A stretch of DNA of 64,000 bases, from positions 62,001 through 126,000 of the forward strand of contig JAUHWC010000003.1 of NCBI GenBank assembly GCA_030424845.1, in the 5' to 3' direction. This DNA comes from Alphaproteobacteria bacterium (lineage in GTDB: Bacteria; Pseudomonadota; Alphaproteobacteria; Sphingomonadales; Sphingomonadaceae). Each line of letters opens with the position of its first letter. Positions within the stretch are counted from its first letter, which is position 1. Below are positions 28,330 through 37,706 of the stretch, in pieces. The position numbers and the translations under genes were made by a program. The notes beneath the pieces were generated by a model that saw only the letters and a program-made list of their open reading frames with translations, did no database searches and had not been told where the DNA came from.

Positions 28330-28914
28330 TTACTTGAAATCGGGGTCCAACTGGTTTTCCGCCCGCTCTTCGGCCGTTTCCGGCTGCACCTCCACGGCGC
28401 GGCCGCCGGCGCGGCACCAGGTGATGAACTCGCCGGGAATGCGGCTGCCATGGATGTCCAGCATCCCGCGACCGGGCAGCGTGGCAAGGATCTGCCTCGT
28501 GCCGGTGAAGACATCGAGCCGGGAATCCTCTGCCGGGACCAGGGCTTCCCAGCGCCATTCACCGTTCGACAGCACGGCATCGGCCAGGAAACGGCTGCGC
28601 ACGCCATTGCCGATGATCGGGAAAAGCGCCGTCAGGCCCGGGCTGGCAGGTGCGTGGCGGATGATTTCCATCTGCGGTTCCTCGCCGTCGCGCAGGAGGC
28701 AATCGAGCGTCAGCAGGGGCTCTTCCCCGGCATTGCCGAAACGGATGGCATGGCCGTTGTCTGCCACCGACCAGAAGCCTTCGCTGGTATCGGGCGACTG
28801 CTGCATCACCATGGGCGCTGCAGGTCGGGCATCGGAAAGCTGCACGCGCTGCGCCGGCGCGGGCTGGTCACATCCAGCGAGCAGCGCCAAGGCTGCAATG
28901 GGGACAAGGCGCAT
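28330..28914 (-). CDS. Hypothetical lipoprotein
   Basis: A 194-residue exported lipoprotein: signal and lipobox A-L-L-A-G-C (Cys ~15), then a mature domain with FWSVADNGHAIRFGNAGEEP, LTLDCLLRDGEEPQMEI and FITWCRAGGRAVEV. Two cysteines could pair. I do not recognise the family. Its ATG lies in the uvrB stop (TGATG, 28914-28916), so it is coupled to uvrB. It is anchored in either membrane; no function can be read. Confidence 0.7.
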   Translation of the reverse strand: MRLVPIAALALLAGCDQPAPAQRVQLSDARPAAPMVMQQSPDTSEGFWSVADNGHAIRFGNAGEEPLLTLDCLLRDGEEPQMEIIRHAPASPGLTALFPIIGNGVRSRFLADAVLSNGEWRWEALVPAEDSRLDVFTGTRQILATLPGRGMLDIHGSRIPGEFITWCRAGGRAVEVQPETAEERAENQLDPDFK

Positions 28915-31103
28915 CACCGTTTCCACTTCTTCTGCACCTTGCCGTAACGCGTCTTGCGCGTGCCTGGGCGGCCTTCGTTTGATCGGCCCACGAGCGGTGC
29001 CTTCTTCTGCTCGTCCGGCAGGCCCAGTTCCTCGTTCTCGAGGCGCCGGATCTCGTCGCGCAGGCGGCCTGCTTCCTCGAATTCGAGGTCTGCCGCAGCG
29101 GCGCGCATCTTCTTTTCCAGTTCCTCGATATAGGCGCGCAGGTTGTGGCCGACCAGGTTGTTGCGACCGTCTTCGGTCTCGATTTCCACGGTCACGCCAT
29201 CGGCCGCGGCAGAGTGCGCCACGATATCGGCGATGGCGCGCTTGATCGTGGTCGGCGTGATGCCGTTTTCCTCGTTGAACTGGCGCTGTTTCTCGCGGCG
29301 GCGCTCGGTCTCGGCCATGGCGCGCTCCATGCTGCCGGTCACCCGGTCGGCATAGAGGATCACCTTGCCATCCACGTTGCGCGCGGCGCGGCCGATGGTC
29401 TGGATCAGCGAAGTTTCGGAGCGCAGGAAGCCTTCCTTGTCAGCGTCAAGGATGCAGACCAGCCCGCATTCGGGAATGTCGAGGCCTTCACGCAGCAGGT
29501 TGATGCCCACCAGCACGTCATACACGCCCATGCGCAAATCGCGGATCAGCTCGATGCGTTCCAGCGTCTCCACGTCGGAATGCATGTAGCGAACCTTCAC
29601 GCCCTGCTCGTGCATGAACTCGGTGAGGTCCTCGGCCATGCGCTTGGTGAGTGTGGTGACGAGCGTGCGGTATCCGCGCGTCGCGTTCTCCTTCGCCTCG
29701 GCAATGCAATCCTGCACCTGGTCCTCGGTCGGGCGGATTTCCACGGGCGGGTCGATCAGGCCGGTGGGACGGATCACCTGTTCGGCAAAGACGCCGCCGG
29801 TCTGTTCCATCTCCCAAGTGCCGGGCGTGGCGGAAACGCAGAAAGTCTGCGGGCGCATCGCGTCCCATTCGTTGAAGCGCAGCGGGCGGTTGTCGATGCA
29901 ACTGGGCAGGCGGAAGCCGTATTCGGCCAGCGTTAGCTTGCGGCGGTGGTCCCCGCGCGCCATCGCGCCGACTTGCGGCACGGTCTGGTGGCTTTCGTCC
30001 ACGAACAGCAGCGCGTTTTCGGGCAGATATTCGAACAGCGTGGGCGGCGGCTCGCCCGGCAAGCGACCGGTCAGGAAGCGCGAATAGTTCTCGATCCCCG
30101 CGCAGGAACCGGTGGCGGCGATCATCTCGAGGTCGAAATTGGTGCGCTGTTCCAGCCGCTGCGCCTCGAGCAGGCGACCTTCGGCGTGCAGTTCCTTCAG
30201 CCGCTCCTCCAGCTCGAACTTGATGGCGGCCATGGCCTGCTTCATCGTCGGACCGGGCGTGACATAGTGGCTGTTGGCGTAGATGCGCACCTTGTCGAGC
30301 GTCTGCCCCTTCTTGCCGGTCAGCGGGTCGAACTCGGCAATCTCCTCGATCTCGTCCCCGAAGAAGCTGATGCGCCAGGCCATGTCCTCGTAGTGGCTGG
30401 GGAAGATTTCCAGGTTGTCCCCGCGCACGCGGAAGTTGCCGCGCGCAAAGGCGGCATCGTTGCGCTTGTATTGCAGGGCGACGAGCTTGCGGATGATTTC
30501 GCGCTGGTCGACCGTCTCGTCCTTCTTGATGTCGAAGATCATCGCCGAATAGGTCTCGACAGATCCGATGCCGTAGAGGCAGGAAACCGAGGCCACGATC
30601 AGCACATCGTCGCGTTCGAGCAGGGCGCGGGTGGCCGAATGGCGCATCCGGTCGATCGCCTCGTTTACGCTCGATTCCTTCTCGATGTATGTGTCCGAGC
30701 GCGGCACATAGGCTTCAGGCTGATAGTAATCGTAATAGGATACGAAATACTCGACCGCGTTGTTGGGAAAGAAGCTCTTGAACTCGCCATAAAGCTGCGC
30801 GGCGAGGATCTTGTTGGGCGCAAGGACCAGGGCAGGGCGCTGCAGTTCCTCCACCACCTTGGCCATGGTGAAGGTCTTGCCCGAGCCGGTGACGCCCAGC
30901 AGTACCTGCGTCTTTTCGCCTTCCTTCGCGCCTTGCACCAGCTCGGCGATGGCCGTGGGCTGGTCGCCTGCGGGTTCATAATCCGAAACGAGCTCGAACC
31001 GCTTGCCGGGAAGCGACTTTTCCGGACGTTCGGGCTTGTGCGGGGTGAAGCTGCCGGATGTATCGGGTTCTTCAAGGCCGCGACGGATGACGAGTTCGCT
31101 CAT
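28914..31103 (-). CDS. uvrB: Excinuclease ABC subunit B
   Basis: Damage-verifying helicase-like subunit of UvrABC nucleotide-excision repair. The 729-residue protein has Walker [21 protein letters not shown], the beta-hairpin region [20 protein letters not shown], helicase motifs [37 protein letters not shown] and the arginine finger motif QTIGRAARN, and a C-terminal UVR motif ([20 protein letters not shown]). ATG 31103 is chosen since the homologous region begins there; the frame is open far upstream. A near-consensus LexA box overlaps the 5' leader. The lipoprotein gene follows with a one-base overlap. Confidence 0.97.
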   Translation of the reverse strand: MSELVIRRGLEEPDTSGSFTPHKPERPEKSLPGKRFELVSDYEPAGDQPTAIAELVQGAKEGEKTQVLLGVTGSGKTFTMAKVVEELQRPALVLAPNKILAAQLYGEFKSFFPNNAVEYFVSYYDYYQPEAYVPRSDTYIEKESSVNEAIDRMRHSATRALLERDDVLIVASVSCLYGIGSVETYSAMIFDIKKDETVDQREIIRKLVALQYKRNDAAFARGNFRVRGDNLEIFPSHYEDMAWRISFFGDEIEEIAEFDPLTGKKGQTLDKVRIYANSHYVTPGPTMKQAMAAIKFELEERLKELHAEGRLLEAQRLEQRTNFDLEMIAATGSCAGIENYSRFLTGRLPGEPPPTLFEYLPENALLFVDESHQTVPQVGAMARGDHRRKLTLAEYGFRLPSCIDNRPLRFNEWDAMRPQTFCVSATPGTWEMEQTGGVFAEQVIRPTGLIDPPVEIRPTEDQVQDCIAEAKENATRGYRTLVTTLTKRMAEDLTEFMHEQGVKVRYMHSDVETLERIELIRDLRMGVYDVLVGINLLREGLDIPECGLVCILDADKEGFLRSETSLIQTIGRAARNVDGKVILYADRVTGSMERAMAETERRREKQRQFNEENGITPTTIKRAIADIVAHSAAADGVTVEIETEDGRNNLVGHNLRAYIEELEKKMRAAAADLEFEEAGRLRDEIRRLENEELGLPDEQKKAPLVGRSNEGRPGTRKTRYGKVQKKWKR

Positions 31104-31107
31104 GCCA

Positions 31108-31122
31108 GCACATATGGAGAAC
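31108..31122 (-). promoter_or_regulatory. Possible degenerate LexA box before uvrB
   Basis: Read on the minus strand, GTTC-N7-GTGC ends 5 nt before the uvrB start. Alphaproteobacterial LexA binds GTTC-N7-GTTC, so this is one mismatch away. uvrB is a common SOS gene, but a half-site this close to the start codon may be chance. Confidence 0.3.
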
Positions 31123-31253
31123 ATGGGCGCATGGTGCAATCGTCCCGAAAACAAACACCGCGTGCTTGGCATTGGCAGGGGCAGGGCAGCGGGGCTATCA
31201 TGCCGGCATCCTTGGCGGTTTTGTCGCCGCAGCACCCTTGGGGGAACCGAACG

Positions 31254-31784
31254 ATGCGTAAGATTCTTGCCTTTCCCGTGATCGCCGCCTTCGCGCTGGC
31301 AGCCTGCGGCAGCGAGGCCGATGACGAACCGATGTCGATGGACGAGGTGGCGGACCAGATGGGCGAAGCGGAAATGCCCGAACCCGGCCTCTACCGCAGT
31401 TCGCAGGAACTGCTGGAACTGGATGTGCCCGGCGTGGATCCGGAATTCGCCAGCATGCTGCGCGCATCGTTCGAAGAAGGCGCGGCGGAAGAAAGCACCT
31501 ATTGCCTGACCCCGGAAGAAGCAGCCAACGGGCGGCAGGAAATGCTGTCCGGGATGGCGGAAAGCGAATGCGAGATCACGCGCTTCGAAGTGTCCGGCAA
31601 CACCATCGATGCCGCCATGTCCTGCCCCACCGGCCAGGGCGCTTCGGGCGATGTCACGATTACCGGCACGATGGATTCCACCAGCGCGGACATGGTCATG
31701 TCCTTCAGCGCCGAGCTGCCGGGGATGAGCGATGCCAGCATCCGCATGCGCGTGATCTCCGAACGTATCGGGGAATGCTCCTGA
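31254..31784 (+). CDS. DUF3617-type lipoprotein
   Basis: A 176-residue exported protein with lipobox A-L-A-A-C-G-S (Cys ~18), an acidic Met-rich spacer ([19 protein letters not shown]), then a DUF3617-like domain: [61 protein letters not shown]. Sphingomonads carry many DUF3617 paralogues of unknown role; two Cys in the domain are typical. It is transcribed away from uvrB across a 150-bp gap and followed by a hairpin. Confidence 0.75.
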   Translation: MRKILAFPVIAAFALAACGSEADDEPMSMDEVADQMGEAEMPEPGLYRSSQELLELDVPGVDPEFASMLRASFEEGAAEESTYCLTPEEAANGRQEMLSGMAESECEITRFEVSGNTIDAAMSCPTGQGASGDVTITGTMDSTSADMVMSFSAELPGMSDASIRMRVISERIGECS

Positions 31785-31793
31785 TGATGGTCG

Positions 31794-31814
31794 GGGTGGG
31801 CTGAGGGCCCACCC
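31794..31814 (+). terminator. Hairpin downstream of the DUF3617 gene
   Basis: GGGTGGGC and GCCCACCC pair over a 5-nt loop, 9 nt after the stop codon. There is no T-run, so it is a candidate terminator only. Confidence 0.45.
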
Positions 31815-31956
31815 TGTCAGCAACGTCCGGCCCTTGCGGCAAGCCGCGCAGTCGTGCGGCAAGACGATGTTCCCGCACCACCGGTCGCGCGTGGCGGAAA
31901 TATGACCGGCCGATTTCGTTCATGCTGCAACAAGTCATTTATGTTACAATACGGGC

Positions 31957-32751
31957 ATGAACGTCGCGAAACTGAAACAGGTCCGGCCCGGCAAGGCTGT
32001 CGCGGAACGCGCGGTATCGCTTGGTGATGCCGTGCTGAGGCGCGCCAACCTGCTGCGCAGCCAGGCACCTGACAACGCGGCACACCCTCCGATCGGGCTT
32101 TTCCTCGCCGAATCCCTCGCATTCATCGAGCCTTTGCTGCGCCATACGCGCCCAGCCCTGAAGCTTCCGGCCGCGTCGCAGCGCAAGGTTGTGATCCTGC
32201 TTCCCGGTTTCGCCACCCATCCGCTGCGCATGCGCTACATGGCGCAGAAGCTGGAAGAGGCGGACCACGCGGTGAAGCGCTGGGGCATGGGCTTCAACCT
32301 TGGCCCGAGCGAGGAAAATTTCGACTTCCTGTCGCGCCGTATCCGGCAGGTGCATGACCGTTACGGGCAGAGGGTGGTGCTGGTGGGCTGGAGCCTTGGC
32401 GGCATCTTCGCCCGCGAAATGGCCAAGCGCCATCCCGAGCTGGTGGAGAAGGTCTTGTCGATGGGATCGCCCTTCAGCCACACGCCCTATTCCAACAATG
32501 TCTGGCGGGTCTACCAGCTGGTGACGGGGCATTCGGTCGAGCGCCCGCCGATCGAGGCAGACATTGCCTCCAAGCCCCCGGTCGAGACCGTGGCCTTCTG
32601 GAGTCCGCGCGATGGCGTGGTGGCTGCGCGCAGCGCGTGCGGCAGGTTTGGCGAGCGTGACAGGACGCGTGCCCTGCGCTGTTCGCACATGGGATTTTCC
32701 AATTCCGCAGAGGCGATTCTGGCCGTGGCCGAGGAACTCGATCGCACCTGA
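31957..32751 (+). CDS. Alpha/beta hydrolase
   Basis: A 264-residue cytoplasmic alpha/beta-hydrolase-fold protein. It has the first-strand motif KVVILLPGFATHPLRMRYMA, the nucleophile elbow LVGWSLGGIFAREMA (Ser ~147), a catalytic-acid candidate in FWSPRDGVV, and His in R-C-S-H-M-G-F. It resembles the lipase/PGAP1-like group that acts on esters or acts as acyltransferases. It stands 80 bp before the ATP-grasp gene of the Anbu operon on the same strand, so co-transcription is possible but is not part of the standard Anbu set. Substrate unknown. Confidence 0.75.
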   Translation: MNVAKLKQVRPGKAVAERAVSLGDAVLRRANLLRSQAPDNAAHPPIGLFLAESLAFIEPLLRHTRPALKLPAASQRKVVILLPGFATHPLRMRYMAQKLEEADHAVKRWGMGFNLGPSEENFDFLSRRIRQVHDRYGQRVVLVGWSLGGIFAREMAKRHPELVEKVLSMGSPFSHTPYSNNVWRVYQLVTGHSVERPPIEADIASKPPVETVAFWSPRDGVVAARSACGRFGERDRTRALRCSHMGFSNSAEAILAVAEELDRT

Positions 32752-32831
32752 AGCATAGCTTGTGATGAAGGCACTTGGCGAGGCACGGTAATCGTGCAAT
32801 GTTGCAGTGCGTCATAAGTTGGGCATAGCGA

Positions 32832-34256
32832 TTGGAAGACCAGGTCAACTTCGATGAAATGGAGAACGCGGACGGCACGGTCCGCGCTCCTTATCGCGAC
32901 TACAAGGCGTGGCTGGACAAGCAGGATCCCGCGCTGATGCGGCGCAAGGGCGTGGAAGCGGAAAACCTGTTCCGCCGCACCGGCATCACCTTCAATGTCT
33001 ATGGCGAGGATGATGCGGAAGAGCGGCTGATTCCCTTCGACATGGTCCCGCGCATCATATCCGGCAACGAATGGCGCCGCCTGTCACGCGGGATCGAACA
33101 GCGGGTGAGGGCGCTCAATGCCTTCATGCACGATCTCTATCATAGGCAGGAGATCATCCGGTCCGGGCGGCTGCCCGAACGCCTGTTCCGCAACAACGAT
33201 GCCTGGTTGCCGCAGATGGTCGGATTCACCCCGCCCGGCGCGGTCTACACCCATATTGTGGGGATCGACCTGGTCAGGACCGGGCCTGATGAATTCATGG
33301 TGCTGGAAGACAATGCCCGCACCCCGTCCGGCGTGTCCTACATGCTGGAAAACCGCGAAACCATGATGGCGATGTTCCCCGAACTGTTTGCGCAGGTGAA
33401 GGTGCAGCCGGTTTCCAACTACCCGCGCAAGCTCGCCGCCAGCCTCGCCGCATGCGCGCCCGATAGCGCCGGACCCAAGCCGACCATCGCCGTGCTGACC
33501 CCGGGTATCTACAATTCCGCCTATTACGAACATGCCTTCCTGGCTGACCAGATGGGTGCCGAGCTCGTGGAGGGCAGCGACCTGCGGGTTGTCGATGCCA
33601 AGGTGCAGATGCGCACGACCGACGGCTTCCGCCCAATCGACGTGCTCTATCGCCGGGTGGATGACGATTTCCTTGATCCGCTGACGTTCAACCCCAACAG
33701 CGTGCTGGGCATCCCCGGCATCATGGACGTGTACCGTGCAGGCAACATCACCATCGCCAATGCACCCGGCACGGGCGTGGCCGATGACAAGGCGATCTAT
33801 TCCTTCATGCCGGAGATCGTGGAATTCTACACCGGCGAGAAGCCGCTGCTGCCCAATGTGGATACCTGGCGCTGCGCGGACCCGGACAGCCTGAAGTACG
33901 TGCTCGACAACCTCGACGAGCTGGTGGTGAAGGAAGTCCACGGATCAGGCGGCTATGGCATGCTGATCGGGCCGACAGCCTCGAAGAAGAAAATCCGCGA
34001 TTTCCGCAAGAAGCTGGAAGCGAAGCCCGAAAACTATATCGCCCAGCCAACGCTGGCGCTTTCCACCTGTCCGATCCTGACCAGGCGCGGCCTTGCGCCG
34101 CGGCACGTGGACCTGCGGCCCTTCGTGCTGTGTTCGCCGGACGGGGTGGATATCACGCCCGGCGGCCTTACCCGCGTGGCGCTGAAGAAGGGCAGCCTGG
34201 TGGTGAATTCCAGCCAGGGCGGCGGAACGAAAGACAGTTGGGTGCTCGATGACTGA
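32832..34256 (+). CDS. Circularly permuted ATP-grasp protein (Anbu operon)
   Basis: A 474-residue protein of the DUF404/DUF407 type, a circularly permuted ATP-grasp ligase. Motifs: ITFNVYGEDDAEERLIPFDM, VGIDLVRTGPDEFMVLEDNA with R-T-P-S-G-V-S-Y-M, VLTPGIYNSAYYEHAFLADQ, VKEVHGSGGYGMLIGP. Family members are predicted to form peptide or amide bonds. A TAG lies just upstream in frame, and the start is the TTG at 32832, because the family N terminus (F-D-E-M...Y-R-D-Y-K-A-W-L) begins before the next ATG (32859). It overlaps the alpha-E gene by 8 nt. First member of the conserved Anbu neighbourhood. Confidence 0.88.
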   Translation: MEDQVNFDEMENADGTVRAPYRDYKAWLDKQDPALMRRKGVEAENLFRRTGITFNVYGEDDAEERLIPFDMVPRIISGNEWRRLSRGIEQRVRALNAFMHDLYHRQEIIRSGRLPERLFRNNDAWLPQMVGFTPPGAVYTHIVGIDLVRTGPDEFMVLEDNARTPSGVSYMLENRETMMAMFPELFAQVKVQPVSNYPRKLAASLAACAPDSAGPKPTIAVLTPGIYNSAYYEHAFLADQMGAELVEGSDLRVVDAKVQMRTTDGFRPIDVLYRRVDDDFLDPLTFNPNSVLGIPGIMDVYRAGNITIANAPGTGVADDKAIYSFMPEIVEFYTGEKPLLPNVDTWRCADPDSLKYVLDNLDELVVKEVHGSGGYGMLIGPTASKKKIRDFRKKLEAKPENYIAQPTLALSTCPILTRRGLAPRHVDLRPFVLCSPDGVDITPGGLTRVALKKGSLVVNSSQGGGTKDSWVLDD

Positions 34257-35232
34257 TCTGGACATCCCTTTCGCCATCGAAAAGCCCATGCTGGGGCGCA
34301 CCGCCGGCCGCATCTTCTGGATGTATCGCTATCTCGAGCGGGCGGAAAATACCGCGCGCCTGCTGGCGGCCGGTCACCGCATGGCGCTGACCCGCGGCGC
34401 GGAAGAAGCGAGCGTCGAATGGCGCTCTGTCCTCACCACGCTTGGCCTGCTGTCGATGTACGAGGACCACTACGACGATTTCCTCAGCGCGCATGTGTGC
34501 GATTTCGTGCTGCGATCGAAGAGCAATCCGGAAAGCGTGCTGTCCATGTTCGAGCGCGCCCGCACCAATGCCCGGGCCTGCCGTTCCTCGATCACGCTGG
34601 AAGTGTGGGAAGCGGTCAATGAAGGCTGGATGAGCCTGCGCGACCTGCTGGCCCGACCGGTGCGCGATTCCAACCTCAATTCGGTGCTGGCCGCGATCCG
34701 GCGGGAAAGCACGCTGGCCCGCGGTGCCACCCATGGCACCATGCTGCGCAACGAGGTCTATAGCTTCAGCCGCGCCGGCACCTTCCTGGAACGGGCGGAC
34801 AATACCGCGCGCATCCTGGACGTGAAATACTACCTGCTGCTGCCCTCGCTCGCCCATGTCGGCACGGCGCTGGATACCGGGCAATGGGACAATGTACTGC
34901 GCTCGCTTTCGGCCGAACTGGCCTATCGCTGGCTCAACGCCGGCAGGATGGATGCGCGCTCCATCGCCGATTTCCTGATCCTCGACGTGCGTTTCCCACG
35001 CAGCCTCGCCTTCTGCTTTTCCGCCATGCGTGACAACCTTGCCGCGCTCGCCCGCCTGCACGGCAAGGAAGGCGTTGCCCATGAAGCCATGCGGGCTGCC
35101 GACATGCGCCTGACGGGCAAGACGGTGGAGGACATATTCGACCAGGGCCTGCACGAATTCCTGCTGGAATTCATTGCTGCCAACGCATCCATCGCGTCAG
35201 CCATTTCGGAGGAATACCGCTTCGTCGCGTGA
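34249..35232 (+). CDS. Alpha-E domain protein (DUF403)
   Basis: A 327-residue all-helical protein with the Alpha-E motifs: MLGRTAGRIFWMYRYLERAE and N-T-A-R-L-L at the N terminus, repeated later as FSRAGTFLERADNTARILDV, and VRFPRSLAFCFSAM. The two E-R-A-x-N-T-A-R copies are the hallmark. Alpha-E proteins always travel with the ATP-grasp and transglutaminase genes; they are proposed to work with them in making or processing a peptide. It overlaps the upstream gene by 8 nt, and its stop touches a possible transglutaminase start (TGATG). Confidence 0.9.
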   Translation: MTDLDIPFAIEKPMLGRTAGRIFWMYRYLERAENTARLLAAGHRMALTRGAEEASVEWRSVLTTLGLLSMYEDHYDDFLSAHVCDFVLRSKSNPESVLSMFERARTNARACRSSITLEVWEAVNEGWMSLRDLLARPVRDSNLNSVLAAIRRESTLARGATHGTMLRNEVYSFSRAGTFLERADNTARILDVKYYLLLPSLAHVGTALDTGQWDNVLRSLSAELAYRWLNAGRMDARSIADFLILDVRFPRSLAFCFSAMRDNLAALARLHGKEGVAHEAMRAADMRLTGKTVEDIFDQGLHEFLLEFIAANASIASAISEEYRFVA

Positions 35233-35261
35233 TGCGCCGAGCCGATAGAGACACCAGACCC

Positions 35262-36077
35262 ATGCGCCTCTCGATCAGCCACACCACCCGATACCGCTTC
35301 CGCGAGCCGGTTTCCCACGGCATCCAGCGCCTGCGGCTGACGCCCAAGGAGACTCAGGGCCAGAAGATCATAGACTGGTCGATGGAATATGAAGGCGCGA
35401 AGGAAGAGCTTTCCTATGACGACCAGAACTTCAACCACGTCACGCTCGTCTCGGTAGAGGGAGGCGCACGCGAGGTGGTGGTATCGTGCAAGGGCACGGT
35501 CGAGACGGAGGATCACCACGGCGTGATCGGTCGCCATGCCGGGCACATGCCGCTGTGGGCCTTCCTCGGCTACACCAAGCTCACCCGGCCCGGGCCGAAG
35601 ATCCGCCAGCTGATCGCCAGCGTGGAGCGCAGCGAGGACGGCATGGTGGCAACGCTGCACCGCCTCTCCGCCGTTATCCGCGAGGCAGTGGCCTACGATA
35701 CCGATGTCACCCATGTGCACACCAGCGCGGAAGAAGCGGTGGCCGATGGCGGCGGTGTCTGCCAGGACCATGCGCATATCTTCATCGCTGCTGCCCGTTC
35801 GCTGGAAATCCCGGCGCGCTATGTCAGCGGCTACCTGATGATGAATGACCGGGTGGAACAGGAAGCCACCCATGCCTGGGCGGAAGCCTATGTCCAGGGG
35901 CTGGGCTGGGTCGGCTTCGACATTTCCAACCAGATCAGCCCCGATACCCGCTATGTCCGCGTCGCCACCGGGCGCGATTATCGCGATACCGCGCCCATCA
36001 CCGGCATCAGTTTCGGCGCCGTTGACGAGGACCTGCATGTCGCGCTTGCCATTGAACAGCAGCAGGTGGAGCAATAA
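35262..36077 (+). CDS. Transglutaminase-like cysteine peptidase (Anbu operon)
   Basis: A ~271-residue protein with a Bact_transglu_N domain (MRLSISHTTRYRFREPVSHG; LRLTPKETQGQKI) and a papain-like transglutaminase core with an intact triad: Cys in GGGVCQDHAHIF, His in EATHAWAEAYV, Asp in GWVGFDISNQ. Such enzymes cleave or transfer at Gln/isopeptide bonds. I start at ATG 35262, where the family N terminus begins; ATG 35232, in the alpha-E stop, is the alternative. It lies between alpha-E and Anbu on one strand with 48 bp to the latter. Confidence 0.88.
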   Translation: MRLSISHTTRYRFREPVSHGIQRLRLTPKETQGQKIIDWSMEYEGAKEELSYDDQNFNHVTLVSVEGGAREVVVSCKGTVETEDHHGVIGRHAGHMPLWAFLGYTKLTRPGPKIRQLIASVERSEDGMVATLHRLSAVIREAVAYDTDVTHVHTSAEEAVADGGGVCQDHAHIFIAAARSLEIPARYVSGYLMMNDRVEQEATHAWAEAYVQGLGWVGFDISNQISPDTRYVRVATGRDYRDTAPITGISFGAVDEDLHVALAIEQQQVEQ

Positions 36078-36125
36078 GGGCGTTACAGGAGCCGGGAATC
36101 GCGGCTCGTTCTACTGGATGACGAC

Positions 36126-36875
36126 ATGACGTATTGCGTGGGCATGGTGCTGGAAAAAGGGTTGGTGTTGATGAGCGACACCCGCACCAATTCGGGCGTC
36201 GACAATATCTCGGTGTTTCGCAAGATGTTCCACTGGCAGGTGCCGGGCGAACGGATCATCTCGCTGATGACGGCGGGCAACCTTGCCACCACGCAGGCGG
36301 TGATCAGCAAGCTGCAGGAACGATCCAAGCACCCCGAAGACCGGCAGAATTCGCTGCTGGAACTGCCGACCATGTTCCAGGTGGCCGTGGAGGCCGGCAA
36401 GCTGCTGCGCGAAACCGTGCAGGAAACGCAGGAAGTGAACGGCCCGCAGGGTTCGGGCCGCTTTTCCGCCAGCATGATCCTGGCCGGCCATATCGAGGGG
36501 ATGGAGCCGCGCCTGTTCCTGATCTACCCGGAAGGCAACTTCATCGAGGCGAGCTTCGATACGCCCTTCTTTCAGATTGGCGAAACCAAGTACGGTCGCC
36601 CGATCCTGATCCGCGGCTATGATCGCGACATGAGCTTCGAGGATGCGGTCAAGCTGCTGATGGTGAGCTTCGATTCCACCATCAAGGCTAACCTCTCCGT
36701 CGGCCTGCCGCTGGACCTGATGGTGATCGAGCGCGACAATTTCGAGCCCGTGCACCAGCGCCGGATCGAGCATGACGATCCCTATTTCGCCTCCATCTCC
36801 TCCAGCTGGGGCGATGCGCTGAAATCGGCCTTCCACTCGCTGCCGGATTACACCTTCTACCAGAAGACGGACTGA
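36126..36875 (+). CDS. Anbu (ancestral beta-subunit) proteasome-type peptidase
   Basis: A 249-residue Ntn-hydrolase of the Anbu/BPH family. After Met removal the N terminus is Thr1 (T-Y-C-V-G-M-V-L), with Asp17 (V-L-M-S-D-T-R-T-N) and Lys32 (V-F-R-K-M-F) at the positions of the proteasome active-site Thr1-Asp17-Lys33 set. No propeptide is present. Other family features are IISLMTAGNLATTQ and ASMILAGHIEG. Anbu proteins assemble into lock-washer or ring-shaped oligomers in the cytoplasm. The ATP-grasp, alpha-E and transglutaminase genes immediately upstream complete the known Anbu operon; its natural substrate remains unknown. Confidence 0.92.
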   Translation: MTYCVGMVLEKGLVLMSDTRTNSGVDNISVFRKMFHWQVPGERIISLMTAGNLATTQAVISKLQERSKHPEDRQNSLLELPTMFQVAVEAGKLLRETVQETQEVNGPQGSGRFSASMILAGHIEGMEPRLFLIYPEGNFIEASFDTPFFQIGETKYGRPILIRGYDRDMSFEDAVKLLMVSFDSTIKANLSVGLPLDLMVIERDNFEPVHQRRIEHDDPYFASISSSWGDALKSAFHSLPDYTFYQKTD

Positions 36876-36885
36876 TCCTGCCGGC

Positions 36886-36909
36886 CTCTAGGTGACAATA
36901 CCTAGAGGA
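36886..36909. promoter_or_regulatory. 9-bp inverted repeat containing CTAGGT-N6-ACCTAG
   Basis: CCTCTAGGT and ACCTAGAGG flank a 6-nt spacer, 11 bp after the Anbu stop and ~170 bp before the FixJ/LuxR gene. No T-run follows. It may end the Anbu transcript, but the core and spacer are identical in form to 2302-2319 upstream of the PilZ gene, suggesting a shared protein-binding site. Confidence 0.45.
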
Positions 36910-37080
36910 TGTTGCGATCCGTAATCCCGCTTTCGGGGAAAATGCGGAATTTCTCTCCATATCGGATCGATTTTGGCGGCGGATTTCCGCGGTAACACGT
37001 CGCATTCCCACGTAATTCCGCTTGGTTTCGGTGCGGTCGTCGCGTGATCCACGCGGCATCCGGCCGCACAGATCATCGCT

Positions 37081-37706
37081 ATGGAACAGCGACTCAAACT
37101 TCATATCGTCGGCGGTGACAGCCGCCTGCGGGCGGAACAGGCCCGCCTGGCTTTCAACCACAGGCCCGCCTGGCTTTCAACCTTGGCCATCATGCGGAGA
37201 TCTATTCCGACTTCGTCGAACTGGTGGCGCTGGCCCCGCAGGACGGGGTGATCATCGCCTGTGCAGATGTGCTGGCGATGGGCATGGACCGTTTGCTCGA
37301 CCGGCTGGGAAGTGCCGGTGTCTGGCTGCCGGTCGTGGCCGCCTCGCAGAACCCGGGTGTGGACGACGTGGTCCAGGCGATCAGGGCCGGAGCGCTGGAT
37401 TACATGCGCCTGCCGCTGAGCGAGGAGGAGTTCAACCGCATGGTGGCCCATGTCATGGCGGATGCCGGGCGCCATGCCGAGGCACGCCGCCGCCTAGTCG
37501 AAGCGCGCCAGCGCATCGGCACGCTCTCTCGCCGCGAACGCGAGGTGCTCGAATGGTTGAGCCAGGGATGCTCCAACAAGGCGATTGCCCGCGAACTGGA
37601 AATCAGCCCGCGCACGGTCGAAATTCACCGGGCCAACATGATGGATAAGCTGGGCGCGAGCCATGCCGCAGAAGCCGTGCGCCTGCGGCTGGAAGCCGGT
37701 TTCTAG
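37081..37706 (+). pseudogene. FixJ/NarL-type LuxR regulator disrupted by a 23-bp duplication
   Basis: From ATG 37081 the frame runs for 33 codons and is then thrown out by a perfect 23-bp tandem duplication (37137-37182). Removing one copy gives a continuous 200-residue protein: a receiver-like domain (~5-120; L-K-L-H-I-V-G-G-D-S-R-L-R, then V-I-I-A-C-A-D) and a LuxR HTH (~140-200; LSRREREVLEWLSQGCSNKA and ISPRTVEIHRANMM). The receiver has Cys/Ala where the phospho-Asp normally sits and Arg for the conserved Lys (DYMRLPL), so it would not be a standard phospho-switch. A GTG at 37224 could yield a 160-residue truncated protein that keeps the HTH. Lesion may be real or an assembly artefact. Confidence 0.75.
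37137..37182. repeat. Perfect 23-bp tandem duplication
   Basis: Copies at 37137-37159 and 37160-37182 are identical. Because 23 is not a multiple of three, the second copy shifts the frame of the FixJ/LuxR gene. It is reversible in principle by slippage or recombination. Confidence 0.95.

Noticed and set aside
34249-34330. Overlap of ATP-grasp and alpha-E genes considered a frameshift
   Set aside because: Both proteins have complete family N- and C-termini; the 8-nt overlap is normal for this operon.
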